From the NCBI GenBank assembly GCA_947561715.1, contig OX387197.1, forward strand, positions 5,089,001 to 5,153,000: a stretch of 64,000 nt of DNA. Reading direction: 5' to 3'. The stretch is from Ascidia mentula (lineage: Eukaryota > Chordata > Ascidiacea > Phlebobranchia > Ascidiidae). Under the pieces are notes generated by a model, which had not been told where the DNA came from, searched no databases, and worked only from the letters and a program-made list of their open reading frames with translations. The position numbers were made by a program, and so were the translations under genes. Positions 35,001-48,200 of the stretch are shown one piece after another; positions within the stretch are counted from its first letter, which is position 1, and every line of letters starts with the position of its first letter.

Positions 35001-37479
35001 TTGGAAAGGAAGTGCAGCGACTTTTCGTTGAAATTTTACTCTTTTTTGTAAGTTTAAAAAGAATATTCACTGTCCAAGAATTGCAACCTATAGACTTCAT
35101 ATTTGTTAAAAATTACATGGCAGAATATCCAGCAATTTATTTTTTGCAGATCTCAAACAGGTCCTCTCCATAAGCTGTCATTCCAGTACAGTGCCCGTTC
35201 AAATGATACCCGTGAGACAATGATCGAAGACCGAACTCATGCCCATGCCGACCATGTAGGACATATTGCTGATCGGGAAACTACATGGGCCGTCGGGGTT
35301 TTAAAGGGTATTTCAGCAGGACACAAGTAAGTTTAGTTATGTGTCCATACCTTTATCTGTTCAGTGTTTTTCATACAAATGAAATGCCCAACTTATATCA
35401 CCAGGAAACATCCAAAAGATGTTTACTGCTTGCTTTAGTATGTACATATACACATCTGTTTTCAATTGTTGTTATCCTGGTATTGTAAAAAAAAGTTTTT
35501 TAAAAAAGTTAAAAAAAAATTATTGGTGCCTAAATGCAACTTAGATTTTCATTTATTATGATGTTCGATACAATTCTGCTTTTTTTGTGTGAAATTCAAA
35601 CCATCTCCTCATTCTTCTGTATGTATTACAGGCCAACTATGAATAAACAGCTTAAAGATGTTGTCTGTTTTCATTCATCATCATTCTTCAACACATCCAG
35701 TGTCCTGCAGTTGGACCTGTTTGAACCTCCAATGTCTCAGGTGGGTAATATAAGTAATTTTATGAGATTCATGTTGTACAAATTTACAGACATAAATGTT
35801 CAGCTAGAATAGTATGTGGCCAGTTGTCAAGCAGTATTTGTGTGTATGTGTCCTAAGTAATTTAAAGTTAAACATAAACTATTAAATATTCAAAGATTTC
35901 CTAAAAAATAATTCACTTCATTGTGTTATTATCTATGGTATATACATTTTTTTCAATCCAAGCATTTTATACTTGTATGATTTAACTTATTTGATTGATT
36001 GCCAATTATGTCATGACACTGTTACATGAAATCCATCTGTTATTTGGTGCCCACCCAGACACACTTCCCCTGTCACTATGTTAGTTACAGCTCCATAGAC
36101 TATATGCGAATAGAACTTCCGCTTGTTCGACTTGGCAACATTTTATGACATTTTTGACTAGCTTGTCTGATATTAAAGCATCCTTTCATCTAATTCCTTC
36201 CTAAGTGGGGTTTTACTTTAACGTCATAGCTGAACTTAGCTATGTTGTGACGGTTAGCACACATACAAGCATTATATCAACACAATTCTCTGTATTACAT
36301 CCTATTTAATACTGTTGTCAGAATGATTACTAGATGCTGATCGATTTAACAGCAAAACTTTGTTATATTCATCATGCTGTTTATATTAAGAGTGTGGTTA
36401 TTATTATGCCAGTGTGACTAAGACTTATATTAACGAGGCACATGAGTGATGTTCACTCCAAATTTAATATGGCAGCGCTAGACACTTTCCACAAGCTCTC
36501 CATCAAATAAATGTATTGAAGTTGTTATGTATAAATGCGTTTTCATGTATTTCATGAACATTTAAGAGCCAATAGTAGGTTTGAATAAGACAGAAACTGG
36601 GGATGCTAATAGGCGAAATTAATATTTCTGCAAAAAAGATCTTACTGGCGCTGATTGTCTTTTACTCCTTTTGGAGCTCTAGGAACATTTTAGAGCCATG
36701 TGTTTTACCGACGTTGCCCTGTCTTTTCAAAGAAAAAAAATGCTGGTTTTTTTTGTGTGAAATGAAAAATAACCATCTTATAAACGTTTTGGTAATGTTG
36801 AAAGTATGCAGTATCATCTTTAACTAAAGTATATGCAAGTTGTTTGACATGTGCTTGTTTAATTTGCTGCAACCTTGATGCTGTTTGCTATGGCAATTGT
36901 GTAACTTTGCATGTGTGTAAAGTCCAAAAGCAGTGGTTCCCAACCTTTTTTGTTACGTTCCTCCCTTTGCCCATTTTGGAACTATTCATTCCTCCCCATA
37001 TTACTAAAAACTTAATCTTTGCTAAATATTTTGCACCTATCTGAAGAAGATATTTAGTGCGGTAACATTTTCAATGTAAAAAAAATCTTAAAGTTTTTAT
37101 GAAATTCCTCCCCTGAACTCATGAAATTCCTCCCTAGGGAGGAATTCCTCCCCGGTTGGGAACCACTGTCCTAAAGTATATTAAAAACATGTTTGATTTA
37201 CAATGTAGTGTAGCTATTATGTTGTAGTATCTGTTAAAAAATCATCTGAAACAATAAAACCCACTTTTTCAGTGTGTACGCTGGGTGGATGAGGCCAAGT
37301 TAAATCAGATGAGACGAAATGGTATCCGCTACTCAAGAGTTAAACTGTATGACAATGACATCTACTTTATCCCAAGAAATGTCATCCACCAATTCAGAAC
37401 TGTTTCTTCATCAACCAGCATAGCATGGCACATGCGTCTTAAAGGTCTTCACGGGGAGCCAACCTACATCAAGCCGTGA
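32009..37479 (+). CDS. RSBN1: RSBN1/RSBN1L (KDM9), JmjC-type lysine demethylase
   Basis: Nuclear protein of the round spermatid basic protein family; its C. elegans relative DPY-21 demethylates histone H4K20me2. Five exons: 32009-33855, 34603-34851, 35150-35326, 35632-35740 and 37273-37479; 2589 nt, 862 aa. The large first exon encodes a low-complexity, Lys/Ser-rich region with a His/Lys tract ([19 protein letters not shown] type, around residues 370-405), then [19 protein letters not shown]. The conserved core follows: [62 protein letters not shown] (HxD iron motif), [18 protein letters not shown] and [30 protein letters not shown]. These match human RSBN1 almost block for block. A poly(A) signal lies 83 bases past the stop. 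A hAT-like MITE lies in intron 4. Activity in this animal is inferred from the family. Confidence 0.93.
36931..37168. mobile_element. hAT-like MITE in RSBN1 intron 4
   Basis: 238-bp element with terminal inverted repeats CAGTGGTTCCCAACC (left) and GGTTGGGAACCACTG (right), flanked by an 8-bp target-site duplication with one mismatch (TCCAAAAG at 36923-36930 and TCCTAAAG at 37169-37176). The interior has repeated TTCCTCCC motifs. No coding content. It shares its end sequence type with the elements at 8118 and 43137. Confidence 0.88.
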
Positions 37480-37561
37480 CACCCAAGGCCTTGACGTGAG
37501 GCTAAAGGTGTACACTATCGTTAAATTATTGTTTTGCCTTTCTGTTTCAAAGGAGCCAAAA

Positions 37562-37567
37562 AATAAA
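37562..37567 (+). terminator. Poly(A) signal AATAAA of RSBN1
   Basis: Canonical AATAAA 83 bases downstream of the RSBN1 stop codon. Confidence 0.65.
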
Positions 37568-39805
37568 GTCTGAATGCAATAGTGGTCGAACTTTTTCTCA
37601 CTGCAAACTGGTTATTGCTACAGCGGGCAATTGCTTTTTAAACTCTCGATTCCTTTGTGTAACTTTCTTTTTTGCTAAGTAAGGTATTCATGAAAAATAC
37701 GCATTCATTGAAGCATGTTTTAGACGTGCTGTAATGTCCGTTGGTAAATTTTTTATCATAAACCTTCTGATAGTCCTTTAATTCATGGTTAATGGCAAAA
37801 TTGTTGCTTGAAAAACACAAACTAAGCGAGATGGAGCGCAATCGCTTAATCACCCGTTTTCACGAGCCCACTTTTCTGTCTTGGCTACCATTTAACGAAG
37901 TTCCACTTCTGTTGCTGCTGTTTTTTTTCATAGAAAACCCATGAGCAAACTTTTACTCATTATTTCAATTCAAAGCAAACATTGTCGTTGCGATTGTCGT
38001 TGCACAGTATTTCTGTTGTTCGTTTTAACATTTTTTATTGCACTATTGTTTCTTATTATGTTTTAATGTGGGACATTTGGTTTTTCACAGAGGGCAAAAT
38101 GCATTTGCAAACTTGGTTTCTAAAGTAATCCTGCATTTTTTTCTTAAAAATACTTAGTTTTGAAAGTCTAAATTTTAATATAACTTAACAATAACAACAT
38201 AATAATCCTGTTTACTAAAATCCTGTTAACTAAATTCCTGTTTACTAGTGTTCACTTCCCTAAATGAAAAACACGCTGAAAAAAATTGTCATGCATTGCT
38301 TTTAGAAAATTTTCTTCCAAAACATGTAAATACATTTTCAACCAACAATTTTTTTAAACATTTTCCTCCTGGGGATTTTGTAAACATTAGGACTAACATA
38401 AAACAAAACAGTGCAAATATGTTCTGGACACTGATTATCTAGAATGCTGAAATGTTTGCAAATGCTTTTTTTTGTTGGGTGCTGCAACTAGGTACCAACT
38501 CGAACCCGACTGCTAAAAAAACAAAGTGCAGTTTGTTTAATTCAATGGTTTGCTAAAGCTTTGCCTGTTCTCCCACCCCGAAATTTGGGGTATTTCTGTA
38601 CTCAGTGTTGAAACACTGTGTCACAAACATGTTCATCTGCTCATCACCTGCCCTGTCTCAACAAGCAAAAATTTCTTGTTTTGAGAAGCTGTCGATTTGC
38701 TCAGGTGCCCAGCTCTTAAGCACCACTAGTTACAAAAATAAATTATTTTTAATGCTTTTCACCTAGAAAACTGTATGAAATCACACAACTGCAAGTCCTG
38801 GGAATATTTGTGTACAAACTCTGTGTTCCTCGGATCTTATGCTCTTGTGCTTGTTTTTTTCCCACATTTTAGGTGTCATTTTTACTGCGATATTGTACAT
38901 TGTTTTGAACTTCACTGGTAGTGCGTTTGTTAGTGGACGTGTGTTTTGCGGTCTTTATGTCCACCTAGTGTCTTGCTTGTTTCTTCATGCTTGTGTGCAA
39001 ATGTTTGTGGCACAAGCCAGCCCACAGTTCAACAGGTGTTTGTTTTTTAACAATGTATACACCTACCAGCATGCCCCATTTAAATACCAACTTGACAAAA
39101 ATGTTTTGGAAATTAATTGATGCTGTTTTGTACTCAAGGTGGCAAGGACAATGACTCTTGCTTCCAGTTTTCAACTCTGAGTAACTTGCATTGCAGCAGT
39201 ATATTTTGTAAAATTTTATACATGGTGCTGTTTATGTTGATAAAGAATATCGGTAATTGGGTTATTTATGCTGTTGTGCGATAGTGTTGGTCATAGCCAC
39301 GATCGGATTAGCAATAAAATACAGTTTAACAAACGTACTTATGCCTTAGGGGTGCTTCGCAAAAAATCTTTGTTGAAATGTATTTTTTTATTGCTCTAAT
39401 ATTGTGTGTCCTGTGACAATCATCTAACTGCAACATAATGTTTCTTAAATATCTTGGGTTAAACCATTACTGATCTGACATGTACTGTACAGCACCAAAC
39501 TGGATTTTGTCTTTGTGAAGCACCACTTCCGTGTCAAAAGTTTTTATTTTGCCGTCAACAACTTCAAAAATATATTGTACACATGAAAACTGCTGTTGTT
39601 GTTCATTTGTGTTATCCTTCCGCAACTTAAATCACTTAAGACTTTCGCATGACAGAAGGCAAGTTACCAAACATATCCACATTTGTTGTGATATAATTCC
39701 TGAATGAGTGTGATGAAAATAAAATATGATAAAATTAGGAAATAAATGAAACACAAACAATTGTAAAAGAGGTTATTGCACAAAACATTGCCAGACGTAA
39801 GATTT
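37568..39805. other. Intergenic region between convergent RSBN1 and COMMD7
   Basis: About 2.2 kb of AT-rich sequence. A 93-codon open frame (38839-39120, plus) begins with a hydrophobic, Cys-rich stretch that could mimic a membrane segment, but no family, splice context or conserved motif supports it. No repeat borders were recognised. Confidence 0.45.
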
Positions 39806-41102
39806 TTATGTCATGGAATCCATTTGAAGTTTGGCTCTTTCCATTTCATGCATGAAATCGTAGAACTGTGAAAGGGTCATTTCAAGAAGAACATTTTCTG
39901 TTGTTTGTCCTTTGGCAACGACAAGCTTTAACTAAATAATTAAAATAAAAATTTTTACAACCTACTTTAAAATACATTTAATTTTGAAGTACAAAAAAAT
40001 GTATTAGTTTCTAATACAGAGTTCGCTTGGCAAACACAATTATACTTATTTAACAGGAAATTGTCTTTATACAAAAAAAAAACTTTTGGCAGGTTCTCCT
40101 ACACAATACAATGTTACCTTTAATCTAATACTTTAATAACTCTTACCTGAATAAAACATGTTCCAACCCGATGTAATTCACTGCTAGAAGCTGTAACTCC
40201 AAATTTCCATTCCATGTCCACCAGACGTTTGGTTGAAAGTTGCGATACAAGCTTCATGGCATTGTTCTCTGTGTGTTTCTTCCATGCCTGGCAAAACTGC
40301 GACCCTCTCTTGGCATCAATTTTTAGTAGCTGAAGATCACTGTAGAGCTGCCCCATTGTCAACTTTGATTTAGAAGCCTCTTAAAAAGAAAAAATGACAA
40401 AATACTTTACTCAGGAGCTGGGAGGCAATAAACAAAAATGTCAGTAAATTAGGGAAGTGATTTTCCCATAAAGAATTATGCACATTGCAGGTTTGTCCAG
40501 TCAGTTACATATTGTTTAATGCTTTGCCTAAAGGATTTTTTCGGCCAGCGTCGATTGGGAGGACAAACTGACGTTTTTTGTATGGTAATGCATCAGCTAA
40601 TTGTTGTTTAAACTTGATTGCAATAAAATTTCGAAAATTTGCACGGAGAATTTATTCTCATTCTATCCAATCTGGTTTGAATGCACTTATTTTACAAGCG
40701 ACATACCCATCGACAACATCAAAAGCATTTTGAACATTTCTTTCGCAGTTTCAACTTCGACATTGTGGTTTTGAGAAAACGTTGACAATAAATTATGAAG
40801 TTCTTCCACTAAATCTGTGTTTCCCAGGTAAACAAATACACATTCCACAAGCTCTGAATATTGCTAAAACGAGAAGGAAACATTGCTTTACATGCAGGAA
40901 AGTCAAACAAGTGTGTTTATCTGCAGAGTTTAAACATTGTGCATACTTTATCATAAACTATGGAGTTAACAATTCAACCATTTCACTACTTTTGAAATGT
41001 CACCTGTGATGTTAGGATGTTTAAGTCTTTGGCGATGGTGTAAAAATCCTCAGGTGGCGAACCTTGACAAAAATTGAACGCTTTTATCTTTTCACCTGCC
41101 AT
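39806..41102 (-). CDS. COMMD7: COMMD7, COMM-domain protein of the Commander complex
   Basis: One of the ten COMMD subunits of the Commander/CCC complex, which works with WASH and Retriever in endosomal cargo recycling and is linked to NF-kB control. Four minus-strand exons: 41102-41004, 40863-40707, 40379-40147 and 39931-39806; 615 nt, 204 aa (human 200 aa). The N-terminal helical domain has LTSQQYSELVECVFVYLGN; then GQLYSDLQLLKIDAKRG and FCQAWKKH; the C-terminal COMM domain has LVDMEWKFGVTASSSELHRV, FIQLKLVVAKGQTTENV and LSQFYDFMHEMERAK. Alignment with human COMMD7 is nearly gap-free, including QLIDMEWKFGVTSGSSEL. The ATG at 41100-41102 starts MAGEKIKAFNFCQ. Confidence 0.93.
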
Positions 41103-41170
41103 TAATTTTGTTTTTAACAACGTATTTAGACAAAAATGTTAAAACTTGTTGAAATACGTGCTTACTGATG

Positions 41171-41233
41171 CATGTAGCGTCACGCATGAGTGACGATCAT
41201 TTTTTTTTCAAAAACGCGTCATGCGTGACGATC
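41171..41233. promoter_or_regulatory. Paired palindromic TGACG (CRE/ATF-like) motifs upstream of COMMD7
   Basis: Two similar partly palindromic blocks, GCGTCACGCATGAGTGACG (about 41171) and GCGTCATGCGTGACG (about 41217), each followed by ATC, about 70-130 bases upstream of the COMMD7 start. Each block has two opposed TGACG half-sites of CREB/ATF type. The motif is seen; function is inferred. Confidence 0.4.
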
Positions 41234-42105
41234 CGAAACTTCCTTTATTACAGCTTTGTGGCTTTCCGCCCAACAAAACCATGTTTTTCTAAATAATTTA
41301 TTTTAGGATTATCTTTTCCTGCGGTGTAAACATAGTTTTGTGCAATGTTCTTCCAGGTACGTTATATGCCACTAAAAACAGCTGAAATATTACTGCGCGC
41401 TCAGTATTTCACTGGAGTTAATTGTTGTTCGTATACACGTTTGGAAATTTCTGCATTCATCACAAAAAGATAGCTGCTTCCGTAACCCATTGGTTGGTAT
41501 GATGAGACATGAGAGTACACATGTTGTTACGGCTAAACTTAGAGATTGGAATGTTAAATGCTTGTAAAAAAGTGACACATTGCTGGTGTCAAATAAATAT
41601 GGAATTCGTGCATTAATGTTGCATTTTTTTGTATAATTTGTTTTGTATGATTTTCTATATGTTTTGGTAAAGATTGACCTGTTTGAAGAAAATGAAATAA
41701 TTATCAAGTTTGCACACTTGTGTTCAAACAGAACTAAAAGTTTTAAAATCTATGTTAATGTTTTTTGTGTTTATGTCATATTTAAGCTGTCTATATGGTC
41801 CAGGATATATTTGGATGCTCTTTAATTCATATGAGTAATGTGTCTGTGTTTGACATAACAATAATATATGTGTGAGGGTGTGATAGCTAACGTGCTAAAA
41901 ATAAAATGTGAATATTGGAACAAACTGCAAATATTTTAGCCACTGTCCAGTAGAAGCTGTGCGTTAGTTAGACATTGCCAATTATGTGGTGATATGCTTC
42001 TACACTTGCATAAACTCAGTTAATTAAATCAGTTATGTAAAAAAGTAAATAAATAAAAGTTAATCGTGTTTTTTGTGACAATGTGCCCACATAATTATGT
42101 TCCTG

Positions 42106-42134
42106 ATATATATATATTTATATACACATATATC
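42106..42134. repeat. TA-rich microsatellite
   Basis: Imperfect run of alternating T and A (with short interruptions) in the region upstream of PIX. Confidence 0.7.
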
Positions 42135-42266
42135 TAGTTTTTATTACAAACAAATAAGTGTACAATACATTTAAATTTACAAATATACTCTTTGTTCCTA
42201 ACAGCTGTCTCATCATAAGGTCATAGGTGGTGCATTAATTAAACTGTGTCACTTTTCTCAATTAAT

Positions 42267-45200
42267 ATGGGGGAGTTCGTTTTGCCGAAAGTGAAGGCAA
42301 AATATGCATATCAGCGTCAAAATGAAGATGAATTGACATTTACAAAGGGTGCCATTATTCAGGTAATGGAAAGACAATTTAAAGATATTTATATGAAACT
42401 TTAGTGTTCAACTGTTAGTGCTATGTGTTTATGTTTTTATAATAAATACTAATTTTTTTCATGCTACGTGGTTCTGGTGTTAAATGTGTATGTCAGAGGT
42501 TCCCAAATAGTGCTTTAAATTGGGAGCTGCTGGTATATACCAAGTATAATATATATATATCTTTGTACCTTGAAAAAGCCTTTGAATTGTTGTAACCATC
42601 ATCTTTGTTCCTTAAGCTTGTCACCAAGGATGATGGAGGTTGGTACGAAGGAAAATATAATGGAAAGGTTGGATGGTTTCCCAGTAACTACGTTAAGGAA
42701 ATAAAGAAATCTGCAGGTATATACAGTTTCTTTAATACTAAAAAAGTTTCCTAGACAGTTGCTATATATATAATAAGGTGGACATCTTCAGGGCCAAATT
42801 GCAACAGAATGAGAAATGATTCCCAGAATCAATTCTCAAGCATACTAAAAATGTTTATTTTATTATGCCTAATTGTTCATGATACTGTAGCTGAGAGAGC
42901 AAACAGTCCATCTACATCACAAAAACAGAAGAGAGAAGAAGGTGGCCAATCACAAGAAGTGAAACAGGAATTTTATCAGCAGGTACAAACTATTGCTGCA
43001 ACTATTTACCATGACTTGAATTTTGTGTCATGATGTATGTGTCAAATTCAAGCCACCAAGGTATTTCAAGTTAAGATGTATTCCTGACCTGAATTATGAT
43101 CACATCTGAATAAGTTATTGTGGTATTTTGTTACACCAGGGTTTCTCAAATTGTGAATTAAGTTGAAGTTTACCACAAACGTTTCAGTTATTAAAAATGA
43201 AATGAAATTGTGCTGCATAAAATTAACAAAATATGTAAATTGTAAACTGGCCAGATATTTTAACTGAATTTTAAACTTTGGTGTGCTGGGCAGAAATCTT
43301 GAGGATCCAAGTGCACTGTAATCCTAACAAATTCGAGAACCACTGACTTATACTATTTTGTGTTTTTTTTGTTCAGGTGTTAAAGAACTTTCTTGAGACA
43401 GAGTGGGAGCATGTCAAAGAGTTACAGAATTTGTTAAAAATCTACCTTAGGCCAATGAGCAGTCAGAGTGATGTACTCTCGACGAAGGACTTCCACACAT
43501 TGTGTGGTAACCTGGAGGATATTTTTGACTTTCAGACCAAGTTTGTTCGCGAAATCGAAGATTGCTCCAAGTAAGTGCCATCCACTAGATTCAAACATGT
43601 TTTTCCTGTGTTTTTGAAAATATGGTACCATCTAGATGTTACAATCTTATTTGAAGATGACTATTTTAAAACAGCAAACGTGTAGTGTTTTAAAAAAATC
43701 TCTACGAAAAGTGGATTTTGTGTGTGTTATGCTATGGATATTTTGCTGCATTTCCGATGTTTTTTATGAGAAATGTTGCTTGGATAGAAATCCTTTATCA
43801 GAAGTGTGCAAGTTTTTTCTCATGGAGTCTTAGCAAACCTAAGGATTCTCCCTGTTTCAATATCTGTTATTCCTGTGTTTAGGTTACCATATATGCAGCA
43901 ACATGTCGGCCAAAGTTTTGAAAAGAGCAGTGTGAAGCTCGATACCCTGTTTAACGGATACTGCGCCAACCATCCCTCTGCTGTGCAGGTTCTACACACT
44001 AACAAAGACTCCTTAAATCGGTAAATTCAATTTTTTGTGAGGTATTTTATTATTTTCATACATGTATACTACATATAAAAGTTTTTTTGTCAGTGCACAT
44101 TTTTTTTTCTAGTTAATTCAAAAACTATGGAGAGTGTAAGCAATAGCAAAGTTAGTTGAGTGTACATGGTGTGTCACAGTCACCGTATGTGTACACTTTA
44201 CTAAAATGTCATGTGTAAGGTTACCCTTCTGAGATTAGGTTAGACAATTCAATTGACCTATTTATGTAATCAGAAGAAATATCATAAGAGGCAGGTTGGG
44301 TCACGCTGGCACAATTGTTGTTGTGCTTTGTCATATCTGTGTATGAAAATCAATGATAATGTGGTGTTTTACTTGATAAAAAACGGACTGTCTTTTTTTG
44401 GAATTACGAGTGGATAGGAATTTGTAATTTTTATATTGTCCAACTTCAATTCTATGGACACAAAAGCTTCCTGCATTCTCTCTGCGACAATTATTTGTAC
44501 ACACACACACTTTGCAAATGTCAAACTGTTCTAACATATGACTCATCCTTGCACTAACAACAGAATGTATTAGGAACAATTCCTATTTGAAGTTTATTTT
44601 TAGATCCAGGTACTTTAACATCTTGATCCAGTGTGTCAGAATTACCTGTTGTGTATAATAGCTAACTTTTCTCAAAAACAAAGCTCAGTCTCAACCAAGA
44701 AAACATGTTAATGATGAAAATACCTGTTATTTATCTGTATGTGTAAAAATAAAAGAATTTGATACTTTATTTTGTATTTCAATTACAACCAAATATTTGT
44801 CCCATTAAGACATGCCGGCATAGAGAATCTACATTAACCCATAAGTTTCTGGCATCTGTTTAATGACAAGTGTCTGTCAATTTACTGATGCAGGTTTTTG
44901 GAAAGCAAAGGAGCGACCGCACCAGGCAGTGTTTTTCTGACCTCAAGCTTGAGTCGACCGTTCAAGCGACTGGAACAATATCCGAATATACTCCGTGAGC
45001 TGGAACGACACATCCAGGTATTTGTTCTTTGTGTGGGCGTCTGTTTACAAAAAAACATGGCACATGCTTTAGTGTATATATATATATATATATACATGCC
45101 ACACAAAAATTCATGTGCTTTAATTTTGAATAACTGTAAAGCATCATTGTTTGTTCTCAATTAAAAAAGTTAAGATCAAGTTTCACAGATCCATTTTTAT

Positions 45201-48200
45201 ACGTTGGAGTCCTTATTTCAAAGCATGTATTCCTTTCAAAGTGTTCTGTGCGTTTGCAATTATAACACTACATTAAAATCCATAAAATTCAAGTAGGCAT
45301 AAACTAGCCAAGTGATACCTTCACAAATGTAAATGCTGTATGTTTTGTGGTTATGGTGACCCCTATTTTAACAAAATTTGTGACACCTACATCGAGTGTC
45401 TGTATCACTTCTAATTGTTATGTTGTATGACAGGAAAATCACCCAGACAGACCTCATCTTGCAACTTCTCTCTCACTGTTTGAAAAAATACAGGTACAAA
45501 AATATTTTTAAAACTCTGAATGTAATAGGAAAGTTGTGTAACCGGCATCTGCGTATTGATTTACTCTTCACATAAGCTGCAAAAAGGTCAAGTCTTTCAC
45601 AAAAGTAAAATGTTGAAAAATACACAAAAAATTTATACTGGTGTTTTAATGGAAAAAAGAGGGTATATATCTGTAATTTCTCGTACATCCCAGATCTTGT
45701 CCAAGTTTTCTTTAATATGGCTTTGGTGTAATATGTGTGCGAGATGCCAGTTATGACAAAGGGAAACTGCAAGTCTTTACATTTTAGCTGGTTTGCCAAG
45801 ACACTAGAAAACGGAAGGAGTCAGAACAACACATTCTTTCCAGCACCATACAAGGATGGGAAGGAGCTCCACTTTCAGTCCTTGGAAAAGTTTTGTACTT
45901 GTCATCCGCAGTTTGCATTCTTGGCAAAGAGGTGAGCCTTCATACAATACATGGCACTTCCTCAGCATGTAACTGGCACCTTTGATGATGGATTTTACAG
46001 ATTTTCACTTATTCCTTGATATCCATCATCCCACATAAATTGTGTTCCCACTTAAATTTCACAAGTATATTTTCATGGGAAAGGTTGGGGAAATATCATG
46101 GCTGTTACTGCCATCCCTTCCTCTCTCTGTGCTTTTCTGTGAAAATGTTTAACAACTGTACAATACATCTTGCAAATGGTTGTGACTTGTTGTCGACCGT
46201 CATAAGTATTATCATTTGCTGCTTTTGTAATATCTATAGTACGATGCCCATCAAGGCACACCATGTTTATGAGAAGTTAAGTGTGTGGGTGTGTTTGATA
46301 TATTCACTAATGTGCAGTATGTGTTGTGCTTGCTGTTCTATGAGAAATGACCAACTATGTTGTCTGCCCCTAAAGAATTGTGTTGGCTGTCCGCTCCATT
46401 TCCATAAATAATTTTTGATTTTTATCATAATGTACATAGAAATCATACTTTTGAGCATTTGCTTTCAGACAAAACACACATAACATGAGGTTAATCATGC
46501 AAGTTTAGACACATGTTGGTCTATTTATATGTTGGTTGAATGGGGTGATGTGTGTAGGGTCTCCCTGCTATTTCCTGTTTCATTGTGTGACGTTGAGTAG
46601 CAACGTAGTAACATGGATGTTGTGTTTTGGGAAAAACTTCCCATGTAGCTGTAAGGTCCCCTAAATTGCAACAATATTTGTTTTTAATCTGAAATCAACT
46701 TTCTTCCAATGCCACTTGCATGTGACACAGTTGTAAACTTCATAGTTAAGCTCAAAATATAAAAAAGACCTCTTATCCAAATGCAGTTTACTTTAGAAAT
46801 TCAAGTTTTCACTGATACAGCATCATTGAGTTGATGCTTTAAGGGGAAACAATGTAAATTATGAGCTCATAATTCCAATGTATACTTTATGTACACTGAT
46901 TTTTGTTTGCATTGATTCCAAAACATTATACCATTTTATAAGACATTCGATTTTGTGGTTCCACTATAATGATACATTATGATCATGCATCTCCAGCATT
47001 TGCAAATGTATTCAAATTGTTTCCTATCATGTATTTTGATCATGCTCTTGTCAAAACTTGATTTATATTCCAACCCTATTGCCGAATTTCGAATAATTTG
47101 AAAGAATTTTTTTTGTATTTTGCAGGAGAGAAAAGAAAGGCATCTTCTACTTTTTCCGAATGCACTTCTTATGTTATCCTCCTCTTCACGGCTGAGCGGT
47201 TTCACTTATGAAGGGAAACTCCCACTGACAGCATTGATGGTGAAAAAACTTGATGACTGTCCATCTTACCAGCATGCCTTTGAACTTACAGGTATAAAGC
47301 AAACCATAGTGAAGTTTATATTCTATAGTACCTCAGTTAAATGTATTTTTTTGGAGAATTAATGTAGAAATTTTAACATGGGAATTGTTCACCATTTTTG
47401 GAATAGTAACATTTGACACAGGAATCCGATATTTTGTACGAAACACCCTTGAAAACTTTAAAACAGTGAACTGGTGCAGTGATGCCTGATTTGGAAAAAA
47501 TGTCTCATTTCTGCCATCTAGTGGAAAAAAACAAGTCATTGTGTTATTTATGAACAAAAATATTTTGATAAGTTAATGTAATGAAACTGATTGAAGAAAC
47601 AGGAGCATTGTATAATGAGGAGAATTGTTTCCTCAAAAAATACATTTTACATAATAAAGTGAAATATCTGATATTTCTCTCGATTTAAATCCAATATTCT
47701 TACACCAGGAAATTTGATTGAGAAGATAATAGTGATCACAAAGTCCGCGGACGAACAAAGGTCCTGGGTTAAAACGTTGGAGACACAATGTGAGAAATAT
47801 CGAAGGCAGTCTCTCGCTCCAGTTGCTTCTCAGCCCTCACCCATTGTTAAGCAAGCACCCGTCACCCAAATACCACCACCTCCAAAGGTTAGTTTTAAAA
47901 CAGCTTACAAAGAAGTTAATGTGAATATGCGGATTTGGTCAAATAGCACAAATATTTTAATATTCAGCCAAATTTACTGTATTTGGATGCCCTAGCAACC
48001 ACTTGGTTAAATAGTTTTGGTTCATGTTGGTTAAATAGCACAAGAAAAATTGTAGGGTGACGGTGTATTTTTTGCAGCATGCCATGCACTCGATGTCGCG
48101 AACTTCCCCAGCCAACATGAACCAAAACCAGACGATGCTGAGACACCTTCCAAACCGCCAGTTGGAACTCATCCACCATATTTCACCCACAGTTTCACCT

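Larger units (their letters stand above)
41103..42266. other. Divergent promoter region of COMMD7 and PIX
   Basis: About 1.16 kb, AT-rich. Next to COMMD7 it holds a cluster of TGACG motifs (41171-41233). The rest has a TA-rich microsatellite (42106-42134) and no supportable gene. Confidence 0.5.

Noticed and set aside
38839-39120. 93-codon hydrophobic, Cys-rich plus-strand frame downstream of RSBN1
   Set aside because: Composition follows the T-rich background; no motif, splice partner or conserved neighbour supports a gene.
45735-45935. 67-codon plus-strand frame inside PIX
   Set aside because: It is out of frame with PIX exon 8 (45788-45931), whose correct reading [11 protein letters not shown] matches ARHGEF7.
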